Assembly: GCA_947846985.1 (NCBI GenBank)
Contig: CANTUZ010000004.1
Span: forward strand, 46,609,672 to 46,673,671
Source: Fratercula arctica
Taxonomy: Eukaryota; Chordata; Aves; Charadriiformes; Alcidae
Direction of reading: 5' to 3'
Length of the DNA: 64,000 nucleotides
Shown: positions 25,938 to 35,402 of the stretch, one piece after another
Layout of the letters: the number at the start of each line of letters is the position of its first letter
How positions within the stretch are numbered: position 1 is the stretch's first letter
Program-made: the position numbers and the translations under genes
The notes under the pieces: generated by a model
Database searches by the model: none
The model's input: only the letters and a program-made list of their open reading frames with translations
What the model was told of the DNA's origin: nothing

Positions 25938-26152
25938 TTCTTCATGAACTGCTCTAGTATGGGATCTTCTATGGGCTGTGGGTGGACATCTGGTCCACCA
26001 TTAACCTCCACAGGCTGCAGAGGGACAGCCTGCCTCACCATAGTCTTCACCATGGGCTGCAGAGGAATCTCTGCTCCAGTGCCTAAAGCACCTTCTCCCC
26101 CTCCTTCTTCATTGACCTCAATGTCTGCACAGTTGTTTTGAGTTAAGTTCAC
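25922..26152 (-). pseudogene. Open stretch in ERV relic, function unknown
   Basis: A 76-codon frame lies in the internal region and runs into the LTR: its stop (TAA) is part of the TATA-like AGTATATAAA sequence, so the last few codons are LTR sequence. The product is acidic at the N-terminal side, with a glycine/glutamate stretch, followed by repeated 'PLQP'-type units spaced 13 to 14 residues apart. I recall similar sequence from many passerine ERV copies but cannot assign it to a named viral protein. It may be non-coding leader or LTR sequence that happens to be open. Confidence 0.35.
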
Positions 26153-26499
26153 ACTGGAGTTCTTGCCTGTCCAGTACCACAGTATAGAAACAGCAGGGAT
26201 GCCATGGCCATCTGCATGCCCAGGTGCATCACCATTGCTGTTATCAAAATGTTCCCAGGCACAGCAGAGTAAGATGATAAGCAGTACAGCAGTACAGCAA
26301 GCAGCAAAAGCAAAAAGCAGCCACTAACAAGCACTAGACTTTATTATACAATACGGCAAGCAAGCCCCATGGCAAGAACAGAAGCTTGACAATTAATAGC
26401 TAAACAGCAATAATGGCTACACATTCGATCTAGCACGTTCCAATCAAATCTGTCATTATCTTGAACCCTTCAAGCCCCACACTGTGTGTCAGTAAGAAC
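25938..26499 (-). mobile_element. Degraded ERV internal region
   Basis: This lies between two LTR-derived segments. At the 26500 edge the plus-strand bases from about 26475 to 26499 (CCCCACACTGTGTGTCAG...) align with the reverse complement of a lysine-tRNA-type primer-binding site, with changes mostly explained by CpG decay. That places the 5' end of the internal region at 26499 on the minus strand. The minus strand holds two short open stretches (26334-26149, partly hydrophobic, and 26152-25922). The second has three imperfect codon-phased repeats. No gag, protease, polymerase or envelope domain can be recognised, so the element is a shortened, non-functional relic. Confidence 0.75.
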
Positions 26500-26815
26500 T
26501 GTCATGGTTTAACCCCAGCCAGCAGCTGGGACCCCACAGCTGTTATAGTGCTGTGCTTTGGATTTAGAATGAAAATAATGTTGATAACACAGTAATATTT
26601 TAGTTGGTGCTAAGCAGTTAAGAACTTTTCAGCTTCTCATACTGGCCTGCCAACAAGATGGCGGGGAGCACCCAAGAAGCTGGGAGGGGACACAGCTGGG
26701 ACAGCTGACCCCAACTGACCAAAGGAATACTCCATGCCATATGATATCATGCTCAGTATATGAAGTTGGAGGAAGAAGAAGGAAAGGGGGAACTATCCCA
26801 GCCAAAACCATGACA
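26500..26815. mobile_element. Mosaic ERV LTR with inverted interior
   Basis: The segment begins TGTCATGGTTT and ends AAACCATGACA, an 11-bp perfect terminal inverted repeat. The left about 40 bp match the reverse complement of the avian LTR U5 end. The right about 30 bp (CTATCCCAGCCAAAACC...) match the reverse complement of the U3 start. The interior (about 26540-26785) instead reads in the opposite sense: U3 sequence (TTGGATTTAGAATG..., TGTTGATAACACAG) runs rightward to a decayed TATA region (CTCAGTATATGAAG at about 26752-26765). So the ends are minus-oriented while the middle is plus-oriented. The adjacent primer-binding-site-like sequence on the left agrees with minus-oriented ends. An LTR subfamily with these ends is the alternative. 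Confidence 0.75.
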
Positions 26816-26820
26816 GGTTG
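26816..26820. repeat. Probable target-site duplication (right copy)
   Basis: GGTTG follows the right terminus at 26815 and matches GGCTG at 25599-25603 except for one transition. The 5-bp size suits ERVL-type and some other avian retroviral integrations. Confidence 0.45.
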
Positions 26821-29800
26821 CAAAACTTTATTAAGCCTGTGTCTTGTGAATTCAGGGCTACAAAAGTTAATACATATTATTTTAGCTAAATATGCTCTGC
26901 CTATACATGATTCTGGATGTGCAAGTATATGAGGGAGAAAGACAAACAAAAAGAAAGTAATCATGATTTTTTTACCCCCCAACTTTGCAAACTCTGGAGT
27001 TTATAAGAAAAAAAAAAAAAAAAAAACAACCCAGAAAAGAAAACATTTTACCAATAAGCATAAATATCCATGTGGCAGTTGTTTGCAGTCAATGCCTAAT
27101 GCCCAAAAACCAGCAGGAGGAAAGATTGTTTTAACAAAATAATTCTTCAAGTTCACCAATGTGAATAAGCAAGTTACTACTGTTCTCTATCAGGGTGTAT
27201 ATGAATCTGTCAAAATAATGAAACCTTTTATCGATGGCAAATAATGAAGGCAAAACGATAAAACAGCTAAAGCTTGATAGCCTTCCTCAGCATTTTTCCC
27301 CAAGAAAGTTAGAGGAATGGAAAAAATGCAAATAAAATGCAATTCTCCAGTTCTGCTGTGGGCTAGGAGTGATGGAGACATTAAATAAGACCTTACTGAA
27401 CAGTCTGGCTGCACCAAAATGTGTGTCTTGATGTCTTTTACACCTCTTGGTCTGCTATCTGTCACAAAGGCTACATGCAAACTTGGTATGACAGAGGAGG
27501 TTTTGAATGTGAAACTCTTGCATTATAGCAGTAAAGGTGGGGATGCAAATAACATGATGGATGTTTTAATGCAGTTTAGCTCTGAAAACAAGCAGTGGTT
27601 AATATGCAGTCTCATTATGCACCATGGGTGCAACAAAACGTACAAGGTGCTGCTACAGAGCTTAAAAAATTGCTAAAAGCAGGCAGATCTGCTTGCACTC
27701 TTTCATGGGTTATTTTTGCACATTTTACATTTCTTTGGCATTGGAAGTAATCTATGCAAGACACATATTTCAACATGAAAATGAAAAAAACCAGGTACTT
27801 TCAAACTTTTATCAGCTGTCCCAGCAGCTTGTAAAAGAGATCAGACATTCAGCTTGCTGATTGTGTTGCATACTGATGGCAGACAGCTGGCAGAGACGTC
27901 ATTCCCCATCCAGTTTTTGCAACTTGAACATTTGAGTCTGTATTTTTTCCCCCATTTTTGTCAGCATAGTGTGCCACATAATCCCAGGGCTTTCAGTTCC
28001 CATATGAACACATGCATGTGCATGCAGATGCTCGTGTTCATGTGGCTACGTGTGTTTGCATCTTTAGCATCAAGGCTTTCTTCTGAAGTTTTTTTGCCTA
28101 TAGGAATAGAAATCCCTGATTTGGGAAAATTAAGAAGACAAGGTCCCCAGTCCTGCCTTCTGGTTTGTTTATATGCTGTATAAAGTGGGAAGTTATTAAA
28201 TGAGAAAACAGAATTAATCCAAACAAGCAGAATCTCCTGTCTGGTTGTCTTATCCTCTGAGGGCTCCAGAGCTAAACTCTGCTTTGTTTCTTCTGTTTCA
28301 GCCCTATCAACTGTGATCACATAGCTGCACAATGGTTCAGTCCACTATAGTCCTGCTCTCCCTTCAATCTACTTGATAGCCTCATTATGAACATTATTCA
28401 ACAAAACAGAGAAAGCAAATCTGAATGCCTTTGAGGCAAAAGGAAAAATAAGTAATGATGTAATGTAAAAGAATGATTAAATTATCCTCTCTTTCATCTG
28501 GGTTTTACAAGATACAAGACGATGGCTACCATTGATGGAAGGTTATATGGGAGACCTTGAGGCCAGGCGGGATACCTTAAAGCATCTCCATTGGTTCTAG
28601 AAACCCGTGCTTAAACAGCTGATTCAGCTTGAACACCACTTACTTCATGGTTCAAAAATGGCTTTAGGTAGGAAAAAGATGATAAAGGAAAGCAAGACAG
28701 CAAGGCTATAGGCACTGCAACCAACTTGTAGGTACCTAAGTGTGTACAGCAAACATATAGTCACTTCGTGCAGTATTAAGCTCACCCAAAGACACTAGAC
28801 ATATCAGCTGAGCATCACATTATAGATAACAGAGACAGAGTCAAGAAGATCAACTTCATTACCCATACGTAGGCATCTACTACTGTTTGCGAAGCCTTAA
28901 AATAGCTCCTCTGGACTCCAGCTGCTGGTCCAGAAGTATGAGTCACCTCTAGATTCTGTGTCATTTCTACCTGCCCTATGCAGATGCCTTGGACACCCCA
29001 CAACATATCAAACAACACTAGGTTCTACATTTAGGCTGCTGAATTGTGCCCACACGGTGGAATTGAGAGATGCATTTGGCTCAAGCTAGGGAAGACACAA
29101 ATATATGGTCTGCCAGTTAATTCTCTAGACTGTAGTGGCTATGTTGACTAAATCCCTAGTGACCGGAACAGGAGCATATGCACCCACTGCACACAGATGG
29201 TCCACAGTCAGACGTCTGAATCTGTGATCTAAATCATTACCTTCTGTCAGGTATTGAATTGGCCAAGAGGGATTTCTGAGTAGTGATCTGTAGATCCAGA
29301 AACTTAAATTCTCTCTAAATTGTAGTTTACTTTTACATACAATTTTCAGATTCTCCTGTTCATACCATACCAAAGCATTCAGAATTAAGGTAAAGACATA
29401 CACACATTTCTGAGTCTAAGAAATTTGTGGCACATAGAGTTTATCTGAAAAATGAGGAGGAGTCTTTCTTTCTTTACATTCTCCAGTGAATATTTTTCCA
29501 TTTTCTAACTCAGAACAGCATTTTAATTTTTAAATTGGCATATTAACAGAAAGTTGAAGGGATTAAATAATCCAAAAAATGAAATACTTCACTTGAAGTA
29601 AAGCACATCACTTCACATTACTCCAAATGTTCCCTATAATGTTGTTGATCTTTTCACTTGATACATACCCACTTCATCCTTCCTACTCTCAGCATCTATT
29701 CCAGCTACATCCAGATCATATCCACATCTATTCTCATTGATCCTCATTTTTCAGCGTGATAACTGGACTCAGAATCTGAGTTTTTTCACACAGATCTAGA

Positions 29801-31999
29801 ACGGATTATGCCTACTGTTACATCTGAAAATTAGGAAGCCTTTCTATTAGGAAGAAGAGTCCTGTGGCCTCAGATTTCTGAGACTGCCTTTACGAAAACC
29901 TATGAGAAGTTAAAGCAGATCAATTCAAAAGTGGCATTTGTTCAGGAAAATTATTCAGCATTGTTCCATAAATTATGCTCATGTCCAGTTTTTAGCTCTT
30001 TAAGATGATTGATTTGTATGCTTTTCTAGATAAATGATCAATAAGTAACTTGAAATTATCCTTATTTGTAAAAAAACCTCTTTTGTGCAAGAGAAATCTC
30101 TCTACCGTAGCACGAACAGGTAATTCATATCATTCAGAGTAGCATTAATATACTCACTTGTTTGTGGATTAAGTGGCTCTTGTCAAGTTTCAGATTAAAT
30201 TAATTTTTAAAGAGTATATCAGGACTGAGATACAGAAGTTTTTTAAGTGAGAGAAATAAGCTAAAACTTCAACCTACAGAAATATGCCACAAAAATATGA
30301 CTGATTTGCAATCTGATCCCGAAATAAAGCATATAACTGCAGTTTCCTGAACTGAAAATACAAGCTGCTTCCATTTCACGGGGTGTTTATGAGATAGAAG
30401 AACATCAAGGATGCTACAAAATAGAGTTTGGGTCATTTAAGTGATATAAGCCACAGACACAAATGCAAGGAAGTGATTTTTGTGGTGTTTTGGAAGATGT
30501 AGTTCATCTTCTTCATGACATGCTAAGGGGAGTTTGTTCCTCCCCTGCATCTTTGGATGTGGTGCTGCATCGTCTACTTCCATGACTGGGATTAAAAAAA
30601 ACCCAAAATCTCCTCACAAAATAATACCATTTAATTGTTGTTAAATACTTTTCAAGTTTTTCTACACACATTATTAGGACAAAAACCTTAGCAAAATGAT
30701 TTCAAAGCCCTAGTTCTTTCTGGTACCTTGGCTTTGTGCTAATTTCATGTTGATTTATACTTAAAAACCTACTTCTGCTGTTTCCTGATATCAGCTCACC
30801 TCTTTCACTAAACAAAAAAGGAACTGGAATTAACATTTTGTCTTTGATTACTGTCACTAGCAAATAATAGACCCAGCTCAGGCACATAGCTAGAGGCAAA
30901 TTTTGCCCCAGAGAATTTGCCATCTGTTTCGGCAAGTCTGACAAAACATAGTAGGAATGGGATACTAATCTCCTGGTTTTGTAAGTAAAACAGAAGAGGG
31001 TAAAAGAAGCTCACAAAAGAAATACAGGGCAAAGAACGAACCACATTTCCTTAACTGTCTTCCAGAATCAGAAAATAAAATATTCTCTCTACCTGTCTTA
31101 GTATTTTAGATCAGGATGTAGGGAACGTTTATGAAAACAAGTGTGAAAAAATGCAAAGGTAAAATGTTTCCTAATCTAACTACTCCAGGGATGCATGCTA
31201 CCAGTGGTAAAAGGGAAGCTGAAGTCCCCATCACTTCTTTCTACTCCACTGCGGTACTACTGGCCTTTCCTGCTGTTTGCATATCTGTAAAGCTTACTAA
31301 ATTATCTAAGTTTTGAAATATATTTTAAATTTAATTTCTTCCTTTACCCTTATGGAAATACTTCTCTTTCTGGATCTCAGAGAACTTCAAGGGTGTGGGG
31401 ATGTAAAGGATGCAAAGTGGAGGGACCCCTGGGCTCTGGGGATGTCCAGGACAACTACTGACTCCATTCTGGGCAGCGATCTGAGAAAATACCAGTCCCC
31501 TTCTCCAGCTCTGTTATGGGTCCCAAAGAAACCTTGGGATACTGGAAGAATCTCAGTACGTTGATTGAGCACTTGTGTCTTGCTGGTCAATTCAGCTGTC
31601 CAGGAGACACAGCTGAGTGGTGTCAAAACTCCACCCTTTTCCTTTTCTCCTCCCATTCCCATAGTGGATACTGGTCTCCATCCCTTGTTTGTGGGTATCA
31701 GAATGCTATTTTGCCTGTGATGCTGGGAAGACTCAGCTTATCTCCAAAAGCAACTGCTTTCAGTCTTAACATGACAATGTTATGGATTTTTTTTTCCCCA
31801 CCCAGGAACTGCTTGCTTTCAGTAGATTTAACGATACTTTTGAGATTTGTTTGAATGAGATTTTTCTCACTTTGATGATGATGATGATCAGAACCTTTGC
31901 TACACGGATACAAATGACAAAGGTGTACAAGGATACAAATGAACTCTGGGGTTAAAGGTAGAATGGATGAAGGGGCTGAAAGCTTGGAACAGATTTTAT
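26821..31999. other. Non-coding DNA, no gene recognised
   Basis: An A19 run lies at 27008-27026 and (GAT)5 at 31874-31888. Open frames at 27854-28183 (plus) and 27961-28332 (minus) overlap each other across a partly self-complementary stretch (28001-28044) and match no family. Around 31380-31850 the composition is less AT-rich and open frames occur on both strands, but none is recognisable. Confidence 0.55.
31874..31888. repeat. (GAT)5 microsatellite
   Basis: Five perfect GAT units just upstream of the fossil CR1 region. It is short but could be polymorphic. Confidence 0.85.
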
Positions 32000-33380
32000 C
32001 TAAGGATGTAAGCAAATCTCAGCTAAGGGAGGCTGAGCTGACTGAATTTCAAAATGTGACAGAATTGACAGACATGACCATCAGATTTTAAAAAAAATCT
32101 AACAAATGTGGGACACTGGCTACAGATTAGCAAACACAGTATTTCTACTTACAAGGAAGAAAAAGGAATTAAAAAAGTATAGGCCAATTAAGCTGACCTC
32201 AATAATATGTTAAGGATGTAGAACACATTTTCAAGTGAAAAATTAATGAAAGACATGAAGCTAAATGGATTACAGGATAAAATGAAACATGAATTTACCA
32301 AACGTACACTAAGCCAAACCAACTCAGTGTGCTTTTATTCTTGCAACAGAAATTATTTTCTGCAGACAAGCAATGCTCAGGCTCTCATCTCTTTGGACTT
32401 GAGTAAAGCATTTCATATAATGAGCCACATGGACAATTTTTACAGAAACAGAATAACATGTGATTGCTAAAAAGCTGTCAGATCCAAAAGATCCGTTAAA
32501 AGGCATATGGATAATGCACTAGGAAGAGCCTCCTGTCTGGAAGAACAATTCAGATGCATTTTTTGAGGATCAGTTTTAAGACTAATTTCACTTGATATTT
32601 TCATCAATGACCCTGGCACAAAAAGTAAGAAATTGATCATTTGGTTTGGCAGCAAGTAGGGAAGCACTGTCAATAAAATGAGGGGGAAAATGTCAGACAG
32701 GAAGAAACAGACCTACTCGACTACTGGGATAACAGAAATGAAACAAAGCCTAGTCGTGCAAAGTGTCAAGTCATGTAAATCTACTAAGAAAAATTATAGC
32801 TATATCCTGGGAGTTTATTAACTGGAAATGATAGAAGATGAGAAAGAACAGGAAGCTATAAAAAAGCCAATATAATCCTAGATTATTTTTTTTTTACTAT
32901 TGAGATAAAGAATTATTCATTCTGCTATACATGACTGTGGTGAAGTGTCAATAAGTATATAACACATAGTTCTGGTCAGGTTGTTTGTAAAAAAAAGAGG
33001 AAATGTAACTGTAACGGGGGGAGAAAAGGATAACTGGGAACAAAAGATTTACTGTACAACAAGAATTGGAGAAATACTTGCTTGCTGCACTACTTTAGTA
33101 TCAAAATGGAAATGAAGAGTGGACATGACTGCCCTTTGTAAATGATCTATGAGGCAGATAGGAAGAGAAACATGAGAAAAAGATGAGGTAAATGACCAAA
33201 ATAAATTTAGAGATTAAGAGAATGTTTCTGGTAATCTGAAATGAGATTATGAGATGGTTTCTCAGAAGCAGTGGGAGGATTTACACACTGTAAAACAGTG
33301 CCTGTTTGTTCCAGGGATTACATGACATGCTAGACTGTTACAGCAAGGATCTGGATTCAGTCCTGAGAACATAAGAAAGT
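32000..33380 (+). mobile_element. Fossil CR1 LINE, ORF2 3' half
   Basis: Pieces of a CR1 ORF2 appear in the right order on the plus strand. AGGCCAATTAAGCTGACCTC at about 32182-32201 corresponds to the upstream reverse-transcriptase region. A translated LDLSKAFHIMSH at about 32393-32428 matches the conserved CR1 LDFSKAFDTVPH-type motif. A DIFINDPGTKS segment at about 32593-32625 matches the xIFINDL region before the FADD box. Later stretches around 32800-32870, 32935-32990 and 33100-33250 follow the C-terminal ORF2 nucleotide consensus of a CR1 lineage frequent in turtles and crocodilians. Frameshifts and stops are everywhere and the FADD catalytic motif is destroyed. Much older than the CR1 copies at 2594, 33921 and 59745. 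Ends are approximate. Confidence 0.72.
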
Positions 33381-33920
33381 TAATTAGTAGGAAACAAGTT
33401 GGTAAAGGGAACAACTGTCGACAACCTGCTGTTCAAATTTTTCAACTTTTCAGTCCACCCCTTTGTCTCAGTTGTTTTTATATAGTTATGGTTTCAGTAT
33501 GTCCCATCTCAGCAATGCCATAAAAGAACTATTGCAAGGTCATGAGGACCACAATGAAAATATCTTCCAGGTCCTTGGAAAAAGTACAAACTCACTTTGG
33601 GAAGAAGACTTCAGGGAAGTGGGAGGGAAGAAGAGGGAATCTCTCTCTTTGGAAGACAAAACGAATAAGGCATCTACCTAAACCCCTGCCTGGGTTAGGA
33701 TACTGGACACAACACCAGGGTTGGCCCTAGGCATTGACAGAGAAGGCAGCTGGTCTCAGTACAGCAAAATATCCATAGCCATTTCACCTGTATCAGAGCA
33801 GCATGTTAGTCACCAATTCTGTAGTTGCAAGAATGGCGTGGAGGGGAGAAAGAAGCAAAATCTAGATTTGACCTACTGAGAAACCTTGAGCCATGTCTAC
33901 AAATACTCAACAGAGCAAGT

Positions 33921-33968
33921 GTTAAGGGTCTTTTCCAACCTAAATGATTCCATGACTCTATGATTCTA
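33921..33968 (+). mobile_element. CR1 LINE 3' tail fragment
   Basis: AAGGGTCTTTTCCAACCTAA followed by ATGATTCCATGACTCTATGATTCTA matches the CR1 3' end of the 'GGTCCCTTCCAACC...ATTCTATGATTCTATGA' kind. Only about 48 bp remain. Tail 8-mers are imperfect, so it is older or more decayed than the copy at 2594-2710. Confidence 0.85.
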
Positions 33969-34068
33969 AGCGCTTACAGCTACTGCCGTGTTCTTTGAAA
34001 ATGATGCTAACATCCCTGCAGGCTCGGCAGCTCAGAGTGCTATGTCTGGGGCAAGGGACTCCCCAGAG

Positions 34069-34116
34069 TTTTTTGTTTGGTTTTTTTTTTTTGTTTGTTT
34101 CTTTTTTTTTTTTTTT
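34069..34116. repeat. T-rich low-complexity tract
   Basis: T runs interrupted by GTTTG and GTTTGTTTC. Read in reverse it is an A-rich tract, but no polyadenylation signal precedes it on that strand, so a retrocopy tail is not supported. Confidence 0.85.
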
Positions 34117-34711
34117 CACCGTTGAATGCTATTCTGCTATTCTCAGTACTCCAGCTGAAATGGGCACATTTCACTTTACATAGATGCAGTGAAGGGCAGA
34201 ACAGGCTATGTTCAAATCTTTGGTGATGCCTTCTGAAAACACAGGCACTGATTTCTTGAACAAGAGTTTAAATGGAAAAAGCCTGATGGAGTTTCAGTTG
34301 AATCCCCCTATTGGAAATCAACTTATTATTACTGATAAAATTTCTGCTGAATACCATTTTGTTGTTTTTAAAAAGTCCATACACAAGAAAACAGCAAAAC
34401 TCCAAAATAAACAGCCCTGTGAAAATGGCTGTGCCAAATGCTCCCTGACACATTTAGCATCTCTCTAATAATATTTTTTATAATTGTTTCAGAGTGAAAA
34501 TGTGTAATATAACAACCTGCAAATGGTTCATGCATATGCATGCCTTCCATGTGTTAACTGCTCGGGAATGTTTTCAGATTCCTTCATATTATAAATTGTT
34601 ATTTATTTACCATGCCAGTTGGTGATTCTGAGGTAGCATATGTGTAACGAATTCGCAGTTTCTATTACAGCTAGTTGAAATTTACCAGTGAAGCACTTTT
34701 TCAATTTAAAG

Positions 34712-34730
34712 AAAAAAAAAAAAAAAAAAA
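34712..34730. repeat. A19 homopolymer
   Basis: An uninterrupted A19 run follows TTTAAAG. No AATAAA lies close upstream. Confidence 0.85.
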
Positions 34731-35378
34731 GAAACAAAAGGAATCACCTCTACCCATTAATCAAGAAGGCTTTGTAGAAAAGTAGAAAATACTTTGCAGA
34801 AAAGTATTTGTACAGATGATCTGACAAAACATGGATAGGTTTTTATGAGAAGCAGTTTCCAAATATCCAGGAAGATTGCATGTGTGATTTCTGGGGGCTC
34901 CAGAATAGCTCCACCATGGGAGTAGTCCCCACATGGCTCTAATCTGACAAAATCTTATTGTGGGATGATTTTCGGAATCAGGGTCTCGATACCTTCATGG
35001 CATGCAACTCCAGGTCAACTCTGAAATAGCCACCTCTGCAGTGATGTTCCAAAAACCCTGTCATGGAACAAGAAACTAACAAGTTTGGGAAATACATCTC
35101 TTGTCAAAGGTCACCTCCTGGCTCCATAGCAATAGCCTCCTGCCATTGGTCTTGTAGCTTGAATCTCAAAACTTCCAAAGTCAGTGCTATGGAATTGGCA
35201 GCCAGGACCTTGCAGCCCTGGCTTCCAGGTTGTCAAGATGTCATCCACAAACCTTCCTCGTATAAAACATGATATGCAAAACTACTCATGACATATATGT
35301 ATTACTAGACAGAAGAAAGGGGGTTTGGTGAGCCCACAGTAATTTCAAATTTCTAAACCAAGATCTAGTTCGAAAAAC

Positions 35379-35402
35379 TTTTTTTTTTTTTTTTTTTTTT
35401 TT
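35379..35402. repeat. T24 homopolymer
   Basis: A run of 24 T. On the minus strand it is an A24 tail preceded 29 bases earlier by AATAAA (complement of 35432-35437), the usual spacing for a polyadenylated transcript. This makes it a candidate 3' end of a retrocopy on the minus strand, discussed as a finding. Confidence 0.88.

Noticed and set aside
27854..28332. Overlapping open frames of 109 (plus) and 123 (minus) codons
   Set aside because: They share a partly self-complementary segment (28001-28044) that leaves both strands open. Neither product resembles a known protein.
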